Shown here: piece after piece, positions 44,121 to 53,293 of the stretch | How the letters are laid out: each line of letters starts with the position of its first letter | Position numbering within the stretch: position 1 is the stretch's first letter | Origin: Micromonospora sp. CPCC 205371 | Lineage (GTDB): Bacteria; Actinomycetota; Actinomycetes; Mycobacteriales; Micromonosporaceae | Direction of reading: 5' to 3' | Length of the DNA: 63,203 nt | NCBI RefSeq assembly: GCF_026130045.1 | Contig: NZ_JAIBNX010000016.1 | Location: 1-63,203 of the forward strand | Translations under genes and position numbers: made by a program | Notes under the pieces: generated by a model | What the model was told of the DNA's origin: nothing | The model's input: the letters and a program-made list of their open reading frames with translations, nothing else | Database searches by the model: none

Positions 44121-44759
44121 GTGTCGCCGCCAGACCTACCCGTCGCACCCGGCGCGCCGCGGCCACCCCAACCAACGACGTCGCAGCCGCCGCGCAAGAG
44201 GACGCTGCGTCCATGGATGAACGTCGCAGCAATAGCTATCACCATCACGGTCACAATCTCGGCGGCGTTGTTCACAATCAGCCGCAACACAGACCCTCGG
44301 CGCGCAGACACCGCAGCGCAGCCAAGCCACGTGGTGCCCTCGCTGAGCGGTGCAGCGCCCCCTAGCCGGACTGTGCCCGCACCGGGTCTTGTGGGCCGTG
44401 TCGAAGAATGCGCCAGGATCGACCGTGCCTATAGATCATGGTGGAACGGTACCGGTGAGGTCGGGCCGCCGGTGACCGCTGAGGAGGTCAACGAGCTCAG
44501 CGCGGACGACATGAGCGTTCTCGGCGACGACGGAGAGGCTTTCTACGACGTGGTGAACGGCTTTGACGGTCGGGCATCAAAGACTTTGGCGGCAGCGATA
44601 GACGACTACCTCTCAGTGCTTGCGATTGCGGACGACATGGCGACGAGCAATGGAAAGGTCAACTCAAGCACGGCGGCGAGCCTTGCCCTCCGCACAACCG
44701 CCGTCCGCTCGGCCCATACCGCCTACCGCGCCGAACGCGGGTGCCCGCGGCCGCCATAG
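44121..44759 (+). CDS. Single-pass membrane protein with extracellular helical domain
   Basis: A 212-residue protein from a GTG at 44121. The first 30 residues are Pro-rich and cytoplasmic, one membrane helix follows (NVAAIAITITVTISAALF), then a linker and a helical extracellular domain with acidic character (ECARIDRAYRSWWNGTGEVG, EEVNELSADDMSVLGDDGEA). No family is recognised. It sits just upstream of a strong hairpin. The actual cue for its role is missing. Confidence 0.6.
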   Translation: MSPPDLPVAPGAPRPPQPTTSQPPRKRTLRPWMNVAAIAITITVTISAALFTISRNTDPRRADTAAQPSHVVPSLSGAAPPSRTVPAPGLVGRVEECARIDRAYRSWWNGTGEVGPPVTAEEVNELSADDMSVLGDDGEAFYDVVNGFDGRASKTLAAAIDDYLSVLAIADDMATSNGKVNSSTAASLALRTTAVRSAHTAYRAERGCPRPP

Positions 44760-44800
44760 TCCCGCTGACATCCTTGGGTATTCACGAGATGACAGAAATT

Positions 44801-44838
44801 GCCCCCGCCGCCGGCCCGTGATGACCGACGGCAGGGGC
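44801..44838. terminator. Hairpin terminator after the membrane protein gene
   Basis: GCCCCCGCCGCCGG (44801-44814) pairs with CCGACGGCAGGGGC (44825-44838); two positions are G-T pairs. The loop is ten bases. It lies about 40 bases after the stop at 44759. Confidence 0.65.
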
Positions 44839-45542
44839 GTTTGCGACGGGCAGCGCAGGATCAGCTCGGAGAGGCCCAACGACGCCAGTCCGGAATCAGA
44901 TCGGGTGAAGGCGAGTCCCGCGACTCTGCCGCGCTCCCGGCTCAGCACGACGGTCTTGGCGCTGTCACCGTGTGCGTCGAGGGCCTCGGTCGCGGAGAAG
45001 ACGCCATGCCTGCGGCCGTGGTCGGGGAGTGTCGCCATCAGGCCGGCAAGCTGCCGTACCTGCAAGCGGACTTCGTCTCCGACGGGTACAAGGTGCAGTT
45101 CGACGGCCTCGAAGCCGGTCTGGTGCGGCAGTCGGCCACAGGCCACCTCGGGGGTGTGTGTGATGGATTTCCAGGCACCGGAGGCGTGTACGTTGCCACG
45201 CGTACGGCGAGGGCGACGCTGATCCACAGCCGAAGCCGCAGCCGGCGTACCGTCTCCTCCTCACTGTCACCCGACGGCGCCTCCGCCTGCCCGGCTGCCG
45301 TTGGCACCGGGACACGGGTACCCGACGGTGCGGGTAGAAGATGTGACTGGTAGGTGCCGCCGACCGGCACGTCCAACCCGAGCACCACACCCTGGTCGCG
45401 GCCGGCGGGCAGGAAGTCGGCGAACACCCGCCGGCCGCCGGAAGGGCCAACGAGGGTACGCCAGGTGCCGTCCGCCGACATCACCTGCGCGCCGTGTGGC
45501 CGGCCATCGAGGATTGTGGCGACTGGGGTCGGTGGATCGTGC
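44839..45542. other. Region with degraded minus-strand coding
   Basis: No intact gene. On the minus strand, protein-like segments occur in two frames: MSADGTWRTLVGPSGGRRVF with FADFLPAGRDQGVVLGLDVP around 45350-45480, and FEAVELHLVPVGDEVRLQVR with HGVFSATEALDAHGDSAKTV around 44930-45120. They could be one broken gene of about 200 residues of unknown family that ends at the L31 promoter. Confidence 0.35.
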
Positions 45543-45557
45543 TGAAAACGATAGTCA
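45543..45557 (+). promoter_or_regulatory. Zur-like operator of rpmE2
   Basis: TGAAAACGATAGTCA matches the actinobacterial Zur box and is identical to 51692-51706. It lies 50 bases before the L31 start, as expected for repression in zinc-replete cells. Confidence 0.82.
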
Positions 45558-45606
45558 TGTGCAATGATGTCGGCGAGTGCCACGCCGACATCGAGGAGAT
45601 ACGGAC

Positions 45607-45873
45607 ATGAAGCCTGGCATCCATCCGGAGTACCGGCCGGTGGTCTACCGCGACCGATCCGCTGACTTCGCGTTCCTGACCCGTTCCACCGCGAGCAGTG
45701 ACAAGACGATCGAGTGGAGCGATGGCAACAGGTATCCGGTCATCGACGTGGAGATCTCCTCGGCCAGCCATCCGTTCTGGACTGGCCGGCAGCGGCTGCT
45801 GGACACCGCGGGCCGGGTGGAGAAGTTCCGCGCCCGGTACGCGCGCGTGAAGAGTGCCGGGCAGACGAAGTGA
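45607..45873 (+). CDS. rpmE2: Ribosomal protein L31 type B (zinc-independent)
   Basis: An 88-residue L31: [31 protein letters not shown] and [16 protein letters not shown] are diagnostic. It contains no cysteine, so it is the zinc-free form that replaces zinc-binding L31 when zinc is low. GGAGATACGG is upstream of the ATG. The Zur box ahead fits the known regulation. Its stop overlaps the start of a truncated methyltransferase gene (ATGA). Confidence 0.95.
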   Translation: MKPGIHPEYRPVVYRDRSADFAFLTRSTASSDKTIEWSDGNRYPVIDVEISSASHPFWTGRQRLLDTAGRVEKFRARYARVKSAGQTK

Positions 45874-46229
45874 TGAGTGATAGCGGCAGCGCCGGGGTGC
45901 GGCTGGGCTCGGTCCAGCAGACGTTGATGATTCCGCTGTACGGGCGGGCGGTGGAGACGCGCAAGCGGCGGCCGCTGGTGAGCGACCCGCGGGCGGTAGA
46001 GATCGTCGACTCCATTGACTACGACTTCGCGCAGATGAAGGCGTTCAAGGGCGGAGCCCACGGCGCGGTGCTGCGTACCAGCATCTTCGACGTCTGGACC
46101 CAACGGTTCCTCGCCGAACACCCGGGCGGCACGGTGGTGGAGATCGGCACTGGCCTGAACACCCGGTTCGAGCGGCTCGACAACGGCAGCGTCCGGTGTG
46201 AGGTCAGGTCAGGCCGTACGCGCGGATGA
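45873..46229 (+). pseudogene. TcmP/LCM-type SAM methyltransferase, 3'-truncated
   Basis: Begins at an ATG overlapping the rpmE2 stop. The N-terminal segments VQQTLMIPLYGRAVETRKRR, RPLVSDPRAVEIVDSIDYDF and VVEIGTGLNTRFERLDNG (SAM motif I) match TcmP/leucine-carboxyl-type O-methyltransferases of about 270 residues. After DNGSVR the sequence breaks off; the last ten residues are noise from the 3' end of the peptidase gene on the other strand. Only about 105 residues remain, so it cannot be active. It would be in the same Zur-controlled transcript as rpmE2. Confidence 0.75.
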
Positions 46230-49200
46230 TGGTCTGGGTGACTGTGGTGGCGCCGGAGGCGTCGGTTGCCTGGACGCGTAGCGAGACGTAGCCGGATCCG
46301 CGGTGCGTGGGGTGGCGCAGCTGTATCGTGTAGGCGCCGTCCTTGCCGGAGACCTGCGCCGAATTCCACGTGGTGCCGTCATCGAATGACCCCCAGACCT
46401 TGGCCCACGCAGGGCGTGGGCCGTGCGGATCGGTCTGCCGCAGGGAGAGCCCGAAGGCGTATGGCCTGCCCCGTGGCGCCCGGTTGTGCAGATCCAGGTC
46501 GAGGTCGTAGTCGACCATCATCAGCGGGAGCATCCGCCGCTCGTCCAGGGCCGGCTGCTCGGTGCTGAACGTCCACGTGGTGTCGGTCTTGGTCGACAGC
46601 GCCCAGAGTGCGGGGTTGCGGGCCTGGGTCAGGTGCACGCGGTAGTCGGCCCGCTCTGGCTGCGCCGGGACGTACGTGCCGAGCAGGCCGTTGTCCTCGG
46701 CGATCAGCTCGCCGTTGCGGTGAACGCGGGCCTTGAATTCGCTTTCGTCCAGTCCGGCGCTGTGGTCCATCCAGTTGGTGGAGTGACTGGGGTCGCCGTC
46801 GAGGACGTTGGCGATGGCGAAGAACAGCCCGTCCCCGTCCCAGTAGGCGCCTTCGCACAGACATATGTTGTGTCCAGTGCCGCGGGCGGTGCCGGGGCGG
46901 AGCACGGATCCGAAGAAGGTCTGTTCGAGTTCCTGGCGGGGCCGGTAGACGCGATCCACCTCATACATCGCGGAACCCTCGCCGGTTCTCCAGTCGCCCT
47001 CGGTGGCGTCGTGTTGCCACAGGGTGTCACCGGCGGATACCCATTCCTCCCTGACGAACGGCGCGGGGAAGCTGTCGCTGGTGTCGAAGGAGAACCTGAG
47101 GTTCCACGGACGGAAGAAGAAACGGGTCGAGGTGTATTCGTCGTTGCCGGTGCCGGATGCGGTGTAGCGGCTGATGGTCCTGGCCGCGTTGGTGCGGTCG
47201 ACGGTGAAGTCGAGGGACTCGGGGATGCCGCCCACCATCGGTAGAAGCACGTCGTAGGAGTATGGGCTGTAGGTCGTGCCGCGCAGCTGGAGCAGGGGCA
47301 TTGCCTTCCCGGCCAGGGCGAGCAGCCGCCGACCCTCGTCCGGTCCGGTGGAGAAGGCGGGCAGGGCGGCGTTCTCCACTACCTGGGCCACCAGGCCGGG
47401 GCGGTCGTTGTAGACGAGCGCGACCGCGGCACCGGCTCGTCGGGCGTTGGCGAGCTGGTCGGCGTACGGGATGCCGTCGGTCCGCCTGATCAGGGCGAGG
47501 GCGCCGGTGGTCGTGCGGGGGAATTGCGCGGGGCGGCCGGAGCCCGCGTCGACGACCCGCAGCAGATGCCGGCCGTCGAAGCGGGCGTGCTTGCCCAGTC
47601 CCATGACCCACATCGGGATCGGCTCGGCCGACGGCCCGACTACGACGGCTTTGATCCTGGGGGCCAGGAGGTCGACCTGAGTGTAGAACTCAAATGATCC
47701 CTGGGTGACCTTGGCGGTCGGTGTGGCGTAGAGCCGTCGGGTGAAGGCGATGGGCACGGCGGTGCTCGTCAGGCTACGCCCGCCGGCTTCGCGCCGGTAG
47801 CCGAGCACGGCGCCCTGCATCTCGCTCTCCTTGGGGGTCGAGATCCTGATCTCCTTGGCCTGGCGGGCGTCCAGCGTCACCGTCGCGTCCTGGCTCACCC
47901 GCAGCTCCGGGTTGCCCACAGTGGACACTTCCAGGGTCCACATGCCCGACGCGTCCAGTGTCGAGATGGTCCCCATCAGGCTGTACCGTCCCGGCGGAAC
48001 TCGGAAGGCCAGCTCGGAATCCCCGGTCAGCGTCGCCTGCTGGGAGAATGGAGCGTCGATGCCCCAGAGGGTCACCGATCCGGAGGTGGCCGGCTTGCCG
48101 TCCCTGCCCAGCACCGGGACGCGCAGATCATGCATCTCCGGCTCCTGGGTGATGCCGATGGCGGTGCGCAGCACGGTCCCGTCCGGCGTGGTCGCGGTCA
48201 CCCACCCGCCGTGGGTGCCGGACTGGCCGGCCACCGGATCGTAGGTGATCTTCACTTCGGCCGTTTCCCCGGCGGGGACACTGACGGAGGATGTTGACAG
48301 GGTGAATCCGCCGGTGCTCCGGTCCACGGCGAGGCCGAGTTCCACGCTCTGGTTGCCGGTGTTGGTGTAGGTCAGCGTCTTGTCGACAGGCGGCGTGCCC
48401 GGTGCCTGCGGCCAGGGCAGGAATCCGAAGTCGATTACACCGTGCGAGGGGTGCACGGTCTGCCGGTGCGCCTGGGCCACATCGAGCCGTCCGGTGCCCT
48501 GTTCGTAGACGGAGTTGTCAGGATTGGGGCGGGCGCTGCTGACTAGTGCAGCCTTGATCTGTTCTCCGGTCCAGGCGGGGTGCTGCTGTTTGAGCAGCGC
48601 CGCCGCGCCCGCGACGTGCGGGCTCGCCATCGAGGTTCCTCGTGAGCTGCGGTACGGGGTCCACGGCGCGCCCTGCTCACGGGGATGTGGCCTGGCCGCG
48701 TCGATGTCCACGCCGGGTGCGGTGATCTCGGGCTTGATCGCGTAGTCGCCCAAGCGTGGGCCTCGGCTGGAGAAGGAGGCCAACGCGTCGGAGCCGTCGA
48801 CCGCGCCCACGCTGAGGGCCGAGGAGGCGGAGGCCGGTGTGGCGACGGATTGTGCCTTGCCCCGGTTTCCGGCCGCCACGACGAACAGCGTGCCGGAGGC
48901 GGAGAGCCGGTTCACCGCTTGTGCCAGGGGGTCGGTGCCGTCGGTGGTTGGGCCGCCCAGGCTCATGTTCACGATGTCGGCGCCCTCGGCGACCGCCCAT
49001 TCCATGCCGGCGATGATCGCCGAATCGACGCCGTCGCCGTCGTGGTTGAGCACCTTGGCGATGTACAGGTCGACGCCCGGCGCCACCCCCTTGTGGGTAC
49101 CTCCACCGGCGGCGCCGCTGCCGGCGATGGTCGAGGCGACGTGGGTGCCGTGGGAGTGGTCGTCGTAGACATCCGGGTCTTCGGTGAAGTTGGCGCTCTT

Positions 49201-49917
49201 CTTGACCCGTCCGGCCAGGTCCGGATGGGTGGCGTCGATCCCGGTGTCCAGGACCGCCACCTGCACGCCGGCGCCGTCGAGTCCGGAGGCCCACGCCGCC
49301 GCCGCGCCGACCTGCGGCACGCTCTGGTCCAAGGCCGCCTCGACCTTGCCGTCCAGCCAGATCCCAGCCAGGCCGTCGTCGAGTTTGGGTGTGCCCTCGC
49401 GTACGACGGAGTCCCAGAAGTCGTCGGCCTTGTCCTTGTCGACCTGCAGAGCGGCGCCATTGATACTGCGCAGATTCCGCCGCTTCGCGGCGCCCGCGGG
49501 TTCATCCGTATTACCGGCCTTGACGGTCCTGCCGTACGTGACCAGGACGGGCAGGTCCGTGCGGCTGGCGTCGTCGTAGCCGGAGGCCGCCAGTTCGGTG
49601 AGGTTGAACAGCTCCTGGTCCAGCACCCCCGCGGCGAGATAGGGCTCGGCCTTGGCGGGAATCGCGTAGACCGCGCCGTCCTGTTCGGTGATCTGCCAGC
49701 TGTCGCGGGCGTTATCCACCAGCGCGCCCTGGCGGCCGTCGGCAAAGCCGGTCAACCGGACCACATCGCCGGTGACCAGAGTGATAGTGCGCGTTGAGAC
49801 GGGCTTCGGGAAACTGGCCGGAGTTGACGGGGCCTGCGCCACAGCGGGGACGGAAAGCATGGCGGCGATCACGATGCCGACCACGCCAGCATGAGCCGCT
49901 TTGGCGACTGGCTTCAC
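46204..49917 (-). CDS. Large secreted S8 subtilisin-like peptidase
   Basis: A 1237-residue secreted protease from the GTG at 49917 (preceded by GAGAGGA); the TTG at 49932 is less likely. The signal peptide is hydrophobic (GVVGIVIAAMLSVPAVAQA). After a propeptide the catalytic triad is present: Asp in VAVLDTGIDATHPDL (~222), His in HSHGTHVAST (~253), Ser in GTSMASPHVAGAAA (~431), with the oxyanion Asn in VVAAGNRGKA. About 750 residues of beta-sandwich and unknown domains follow. It probably digests proteins outside the cell. Its 3' end overlaps the end of the truncated methyltransferase. The LuxR/TrmB-type gene upstream on the same strand may control it. Confidence 0.93.
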   Translation of the reverse strand: MKPVAKAAHAGVVGIVIAAMLSVPAVAQAPSTPASFPKPVSTRTITLVTGDVVRLTGFADGRQGALVDNARDSWQITEQDGAVYAIPAKAEPYLAAGVLDQELFNLTELAASGYDDASRTDLPVLVTYGRTVKAGNTDEPAGAAKRRNLRSINGAALQVDKDKADDFWDSVVREGTPKLDDGLAGIWLDGKVEAALDQSVPQVGAAAAWASGLDGAGVQVAVLDTGIDATHPDLAGRVKKSANFTEDPDVYDDHSHGTHVASTIAGSGAAGGGTHKGVAPGVDLYIAKVLNHDGDGVDSAIIAGMEWAVAEGADIVNMSLGGPTTDGTDPLAQAVNRLSASGTLFVVAAGNRGKAQSVATPASASSALSVGAVDGSDALASFSSRGPRLGDYAIKPEITAPGVDIDAARPHPREQGAPWTPYRSSRGTSMASPHVAGAAALLKQQHPAWTGEQIKAALVSSARPNPDNSVYEQGTGRLDVAQAHRQTVHPSHGVIDFGFLPWPQAPGTPPVDKTLTYTNTGNQSVELGLAVDRSTGGFTLSTSSVSVPAGETAEVKITYDPVAGQSGTHGGWVTATTPDGTVLRTAIGITQEPEMHDLRVPVLGRDGKPATSGSVTLWGIDAPFSQQATLTGDSELAFRVPPGRYSLMGTISTLDASGMWTLEVSTVGNPELRVSQDATVTLDARQAKEIRISTPKESEMQGAVLGYRREAGGRSLTSTAVPIAFTRRLYATPTAKVTQGSFEFYTQVDLLAPRIKAVVVGPSAEPIPMWVMGLGKHARFDGRHLLRVVDAGSGRPAQFPRTTTGALALIRRTDGIPYADQLANARRAGAAVALVYNDRPGLVAQVVENAALPAFSTGPDEGRRLLALAGKAMPLLQLRGTTYSPYSYDVLLPMVGGIPESLDFTVDRTNAARTISRYTASGTGNDEYTSTRFFFRPWNLRFSFDTSDSFPAPFVREEWVSAGDTLWQHDATEGDWRTGEGSAMYEVDRVYRPRQELEQTFFGSVLRPGTARGTGHNICLCEGAYWDGDGLFFAIANVLDGDPSHSTNWMDHSAGLDESEFKARVHRNGELIAEDNGLLGTYVPAQPERADYRVHLTQARNPALWALSTKTDTTWTFSTEQPALDERRMLPLMMVDYDLDLDLHNRAPRGRPYAFGLSLRQTDPHGPRPAWAKVWGSFDDGTTWNSAQVSGKDGAYTIQLRHPTHRGSGYVSLRVQATDASGATTVTQTIIRAYGLT

Positions 49918-50069
49918 GTGTGTTCCTCTCAACGTTCGCCGCAGGGTGATGGATCGTCAGCGTTGACCTCTAGGTTCGGTCGAACGACGCCATGATCGTC
50001 TCGACCGCACAAGCGCCCCACAAGGCTGATCCCTGTCCGGCTGCGGCCACTGGCCGAAGTCAGCCACGA

Positions 50070-51065
50070 CTACAGCCAGCCGCGTCGCTGTGCCTCCATA
50101 CCGGCCTGGAAGCGGCTACCGGCGCCCAGCCGGCCCAGCAGCCGGGTGACACGCCGGCCCAGCGTGCGGGCGCTGATCCCGAGTTGGCGCGCGATGGCCT
50201 CGTCCTTCATGCCGGTGCCAAGCAGCAGGAGCAACTGCCGGTCGGCCTCGTCGAGATCGTGGGCCGGCACGGCCGATGTGTCTGTCGGGAAAGGCTGTGC
50301 CTGGCTCCACAGCGCGTCGAACAACGCATGAAGCGCCGAAGCGAGCATGGATGGGTGGACGAGGATCGCGCTGCCGATCCGGTCGCCGTCGACGGACAGC
50401 GGCAGCAACGCCCGCTCCCCATCGACCAGCAGGAGCTTGAGCGGAACCTGCGGCAGCAGCCGGGCTTGTTCGCCGTCTGCGACCATCGCTCTGATCGCCT
50501 CGTAACGACCCGGCAGCTCCAGAGCTGTTCGTGCGTATACCGCTCGACTGCGCACCCCCCGCGACATCAACGACCGCTCGGCCGCGGCCGATGCGGCCAC
50601 GGACAGGTACGGCGGCGCGTCCAGCACGGCAACGTCCCTGCGCGCGGTGGCCGTGAGATCGACCAGTGCGGCCACCACGCTCTGTTCACCATCGATCACC
50701 TCGGCCAGCGGGCTGCGCCGCGACCTGAGCATCCCTTCGGCGAACTCGGCTGCCAGCTCCTCGGCACGGCTCAGAACCCGGTCGAGAGACTGCTGACGTT
50801 GCCGGACCAGCGCGGCGAGCGCGGCCTTCGGCTCCCGCGGCCGCCAGCGCACGCTCGGCGTGGCAAGCCCAGGATGCCGGGTGCCGGTGTCGTCCTCCAC
50901 CTCTTGCACCAGTTTCGCCTGCACCAGCTGGTCCATCACCTCGCCCAAGTCGGCGAGGGAGACCTCCGCCCGTGCCGCCAGTTGAGCAGGGCTGCTCGCC
51001 GGATGACGCAACAGCGCCCGGTAGACACGCTCGGCCGAGGCCGAAACGCCAACACCATCCAGCAC
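50070..51065 (-). CDS. TrmB-like/LuxR-type transcriptional regulator
   Basis: About 331 residues from the GTG at 51065 (GGAG five bases before it); the open frame to 51203 lacks a conserved start. An N-terminal winged helix of the TrmB type (ALLRHPASSPAQLAARAEVS, LADLGEVMDQLVQAKLVQEV) is followed by a sensor-like middle and a C-terminal LuxR helix-turn-helix: DEADRQLLLLLGTGMKDEAI, ARQLGISARTLGRRVTRLLG. Proteins of this build are common in actinomycetes next to secreted hydrolases. It is transcribed toward the S8 peptidase gene and is the likely controller. Confidence 0.82.
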   Translation of the reverse strand: MLDGVGVSASAERVYRALLRHPASSPAQLAARAEVSLADLGEVMDQLVQAKLVQEVEDDTGTRHPGLATPSVRWRPREPKAALAALVRQRQQSLDRVLSRAEELAAEFAEGMLRSRRSPLAEVIDGEQSVVAALVDLTATARRDVAVLDAPPYLSVAASAAAERSLMSRGVRSRAVYARTALELPGRYEAIRAMVADGEQARLLPQVPLKLLLVDGERALLPLSVDGDRIGSAILVHPSMLASALHALFDALWSQAQPFPTDTSAVPAHDLDEADRQLLLLLGTGMKDEAIARQLGISARTLGRRVTRLLGRLGAGSRFQAGMEAQRRGWL

Positions 51066-51349
51066 AAGCACTCCGAGTCTTCTGGGGGCAGCAGGCCAGC
51101 ACCTGATCATGCTGCAGAACCAGTCGGCGAGGCTACTGGTGGCCCGCACCCGCTCTGACCTGCGTATCAGCAGCCCTCCTGGAGCGCCGCGAAATGTGAT
51201 CATGATCCCCGCGTGGGCGGCGCCGGCTATCTAAACGATATGGGTTGTCGTTGTCGACTTTTCATGTCGATTGCGCATGGGACTATGTGTTGTGAGTGAC
51301 TCGCCGCTCGACCGGCGGCTGGGTCAACCCGGTTGCCTCGGTCAGATGA

Positions 51350-51694
51350 CGCACGAAGCGTTCCTGGTCGGCGAGCAGGTCCACGATCGCTACCCGTACC
51401 AAGATCCTGTGGGCGCTGCTGCAGGGCGAGTCGTCGGTCGCCTGCCTGGCCGAGCTGGTCGGGGCCGCGCCCACCGCGGTCAGCCAGCATCTGGCCAAGC
51501 TTCGCCTGGCCGGGCTCGTGCGCGGCCGGCGTGAGGGCACGTTCATGTACTACTCGGCCGCCGACATACACGTGCGACACCTGCTGGACGAGGCGCTGTT
51601 CCACGCCGACCACGCCGACCGTGACCTGCCCGACCATCCCAGCGGCGACCTGTCCGCGCACCGATCCCCGGACCGCGCCACCGCGTCATCCTGA
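51350..51694 (+). pseudogene. ArsR/SmtB metal-sensing repressor, 5'-truncated
   Basis: The frame reads TKILWALLQGESSVACLAEL, VGAAPTAVSQHLAKLRLAGL, VRGRREGTFMYYSAADIHVR and HLLDEALFHADHADRDLPDH, the winged helix and C-terminal Asp/His metal site of a CzrA/NmtR-type sensor. A TGA lies in frame at 51347 and no ATG, GTG or TTG start precedes the helix region, so the first 20-30 residues are missing. The stop codon lies inside the Zur-like box of the next gene. It may once have been a zinc-responsive gene of this locus. Confidence 0.7.
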
Positions 51695-51706
51695 AAACGA
51701 TAGTCA
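51692..51706 (+). promoter_or_regulatory. Zur-like operator of the 51724 methyltransferase
   Basis: TGAAAACGATAGTCA, identical to the rpmE2 box. GATACT (51712-51717) could be the -10, placing the transcript start close to the GTG at 51724 and implying a leaderless message. Confidence 0.8.
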
Positions 51707-51723
51707 TCTGCGATACTCGTGGG

Positions 51724-52446
51724 GTGTCTAACGACCCGTACGCGGAGTCCGGTGAGTTTATCGACGTGCTCAGCCGTGGCGCCTGGGAAGCGCTGCGCGT
51801 CCCGCTCGCGCAGGCGTTGGCCCAGGCCCGGCCCGATCAGGGGCCCATCGTGGACATCGGTGCCGGCACCGGTCTCGGCACGCTGGTCGCGGCGCGGGCG
51901 GTGCCGGGGGCCGACCTGATCGCCGTCGAGCCGTCGCCGATCCTGCGCGCCGCCCTGCTGGCCCGCCTCGCCGGCGACGACATGTCGCGTCGGGTCACCG
52001 TGCAGGCCACCGACGCCGGTGGCATGGTTCTACCCGGGCGACTCGGTGCCGTGCTCGCGATCAACATGATTGGGCACCTAACCCCTGACCATCGGCGCGC
52101 GTTGTGGGCGGATCTGCGGCCCCGGCTGGCACCAGCGGCGCCGCTGGTCGTCAACCTTCAGCCGCCACCGGAGCCAGTCGCCGTGCCGGAGACGGCGTTC
52201 ACGTCCGTGCCGGTCGGCCGGCAGACATACCAGGGCAGTGGCGGTGCCCGCCCGGACGGCCCGGACAGTGTCGTGTGGACGATGCGCTACCGCGTCCTGA
52301 CCGAGGACGGCACCGTCGAGCGGGAGCTGGTCGTCGACTACCCCTGGTACGTGCTGTCGGCGCAGATGTTGCTCGACGAACTCGCCGCAGCCGGATATGC
52401 GGCGACGGTGGGCGAGATGGACGTCGTGGTCGCGACACCGGCGTAA
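51724..52446 (+). CDS. SAM-dependent methyltransferase, Zur-controlled
   Basis: A 240-residue class I methyltransferase from a GTG at 51724. SAM motif I is VDIGAGTGLGTLVAARAVPG, the acidic end of strand 2 is LIAVEPSPILRAALL, and motif IV is VLAINMIGHLTPDHRRALW; the C-terminal half is a substrate-binding region. Its target cannot be read from the sequence. A Zur-like box sits 18 bases before the start, with no ribosome binding site, so it is probably made as a leaderless message in zinc-poor cells. It lies alone between the ArsR remnant and a second methyltransferase on the other strand. Confidence 0.85.
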   Translation: MSNDPYAESGEFIDVLSRGAWEALRVPLAQALAQARPDQGPIVDIGAGTGLGTLVAARAVPGADLIAVEPSPILRAALLARLAGDDMSRRVTVQATDAGGMVLPGRLGAVLAINMIGHLTPDHRRALWADLRPRLAPAAPLVVNLQPPPEPVAVPETAFTSVPVGRQTYQGSGGARPDGPDSVVWTMRYRVLTEDGTVERELVVDYPWYVLSAQMLLDELAAAGYAATVGEMDVVVATPA

Positions 52447-52558
52447 GTCCGTCGCCGGCACGGCCGGGGGACCTCCCGCACGACGTCCTTGAGCGCGGCG
52501 GTGTCGGCGCTTGTCACGGAGTTCGTCCATATTGGTTCACCGCAGCTCGTCCCGTGGC

Positions 52559-53293
52559 TCAGGTGTTCCGGGCAGCCAGCAGAGCGTGGTCGCCGCGGCG
52601 CCACACCAGCCGCGACTCTGCGTAGCCGGCGTCCGAGGCGGCGGCCCGGTGCCACTCCACGCTCGCGGCGAACTCGGCGGAGCTGCGGCCCGCCAACGTC
52701 CGTGCCCGCTGCTCCAGCAGCGCTGCCATCGCCGGGTCGCTGGCCAGCGCGCGCCACCACTGTCCCCACAGATCCTGGCCGTTCGGCCGTTCCGGGCGCA
52801 CACGAGGGGACGGCTGGGGCATCGCGTCCGCGACTAGCAGCACGCCGCCGGGCCGCAACAGCCGCCGGATCTGCGCGTACAGCTGGCGGACTCGTCCTTC
52901 CGGGAAGTAGTGCAGCGTCATCACGGCCAGCGCCAACTCGTAGGGGCCGCCAGCGTCCAGGCACCACCGTGCCGTGCCGAGGTCGGCCGGTCGGACCACG
53001 GCGCCCGGCGCGCCCCGCGTCGCGAGGTGCAACAGGACGGGATCCAGGTCCAGCACGGTCACCCGGCTTCCGGGCCACCGCCGCAGTAGCGCCCGCGCGG
53101 TGGTACCCGGCCCACCGCCCACGTCGAGCACAGTCGACGGCGGTCGGCCCAGGGCCGCCTCGACGGCCTGGAGGGCGACCATCATCATGTCGCCGCGGCC
53201 GGGCAGGTAGGCGTCCATCATGGACTCCCAGCCGCGCAGCCATCGATCGGTCCGGTCGGCCGCGTTACGGGCGGGTTGGGTGGTGCGCTTCAT
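52559..53293 (-). CDS. SAM-dependent methyltransferase downstream of MRF
   Basis: A 244-residue methyltransferase from the ATG at 53293, which overlaps the MRF stop by ATGA; the longer frame to 53416 is inside MRF. The class I signature is VLDVGGGPGTTARALLRRWP, VTVLDLDPVLLHLA, ELALAVMTLHYFPEGRVRQL and LLRPGGVLLVADAM, as in UbiE/MenG-like small-molecule or protein methyltransferases. Translation is coupled to MRF, so it belongs to the same Zur-controlled unit. A zinc-related role is inference from this context. Confidence 0.87.
   Translation of the reverse strand: MKRTTQPARNAADRTDRWLRGWESMMDAYLPGRGDMMMVALQAVEAALGRPPSTVLDVGGGPGTTARALLRRWPGSRVTVLDLDPVLLHLATRGAPGAVVRPADLGTARWCLDAGGPYELALAVMTLHYFPEGRVRQLYAQIRRLLRPGGVLLVADAMPQPSPRVRPERPNGQDLWGQWWRALASDPAMAALLEQRARTLAGRSSAEFAASVEWHRAAASDAGYAESRLVWRRGDHALLAARNT

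Noticed and set aside
48685-49797. 370-residue + frame opposite the S8 peptidase
   Set aside because: Antisense shadow; the protease triad is on the other strand.
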